NCBI GenBank assembly: GCA_015655565.1
Contig: JAATEU010000169.1
Location: forward strand, 1 to 6,469
Direction of reading: 5' to 3'
DNA length: 6,469 nt
Source of the DNA: Clostridiales bacterium
Lineage (GTDB): Bacteria > Bacillota > Clostridia > Lachnospirales > Lachnospiraceae
The position numbers and the translations under genes were made by a program. Each line of letters starts with the position of its first letter. Positions within the stretch are counted from its first letter, which is position 1. Below the pieces are notes generated by a model. That model did no database searches. It was not told where the DNA came from and was given only the letters and a program-made list of their open reading frames with translations. This document shows positions 6,416-6,469 of the stretch, in pieces.

Positions 6416-6469
6416 ATGAAAAGAAATTATTTTAATATTATCTGCCTATGTATGGTGTTATTGATCTGC
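6416..6469 (+). CDS. Start of an unidentified gene with probable signal peptide (3' partial)
   Basis: An ATG at 6416 opens a frame that stays open to the window end. The 18 visible residues are MKRNYFNIICLCMVLLIC: a basic start (Lys2, Arg3) then a hydrophobic core rich in Ile, Leu, Val and Cys. This fits a signal peptide, possibly of a lipoprotein, or a first membrane segment. AGGTG (6403-6407) lies 8 bases upstream. It starts 94 bases after the znuB stop on the same strand with no clear terminator between, so it may be cotranscribed and could encode an exported accessory protein of metal uptake. That is a guess from position only; the visible residues do not identify a family. Confidence 0.55.
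   Translation, partial: MKRNYFNIICLCMVLLIC

Overview
The window looks like the chromosome of a fermentative, plant-polysaccharide-degrading Firmicute, most plausibly a Lachnospiraceae (Clostridium cluster XIVa) member. This is inferred from strong AGGAGG-type ribosome binding sites, AT-rich spacers, a TTGACA/TATTAT promoter, a secreted-type PL11 rhamnogalacturonan lyase, and Firmicutes-style cardiolipin synthase and zinc-transport proteins. Genus and species cannot be fixed from the sequence alone.

Layout: (1) 2-1654, plus strand: the 3' part of a rhamnogalacturonan lyase (PL11, YesW-like) ending in a CBM35/CBM6-like carbohydrate-binding domain. Its 5' end lies outside the window. (2) 1687-1725: a strong hairpin between convergent genes, probably a bidirectional terminator. 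(3) 1775-3307, minus strand: a complete cardiolipin synthase with both HKD motifs. (4) 3308-3735: a 428-base divergent intergenic region. It holds two inverted repeats, a very good sigma-A promoter, a TTAAC-N2-GTTAA palindrome at the start point like the AdcR/ZitR zinc-repressor operator, and a 12-codon mini-ORF whose product reads like the first 12 residues of ribosomal protein L33. (5) 3736-6321, plus strand: a metal ABC-transport operon in the order binding lipoprotein (znuA-like), ATPase (znuC-like), permease (znuB-like). A hairpin with a T-tract sits between the first and second genes, and the second and third overlap by 4 bases. (6) 6416 to the window end: the first 18 codons of another gene, apparently with a signal peptide.

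The transport genes form one system. The lipoprotein captures metal, probably Zn2+, outside the membrane; the permease moves it in; the ATPase powers transport. The zinc-type operator and the L33-like mini-ORF both point to zinc, because L33 paralogues that differ in zinc binding are classic members of bacterial zinc-starvation regulons. The lyase and the cardiolipin synthase have no evident functional link to this operon.

The most notable item is the L33-like mini-ORF (3656-3694) in the zinc operon leader. It is either a sharply truncated rpmG relic or a leader peptide with a CxxC motif that could take part in regulation.
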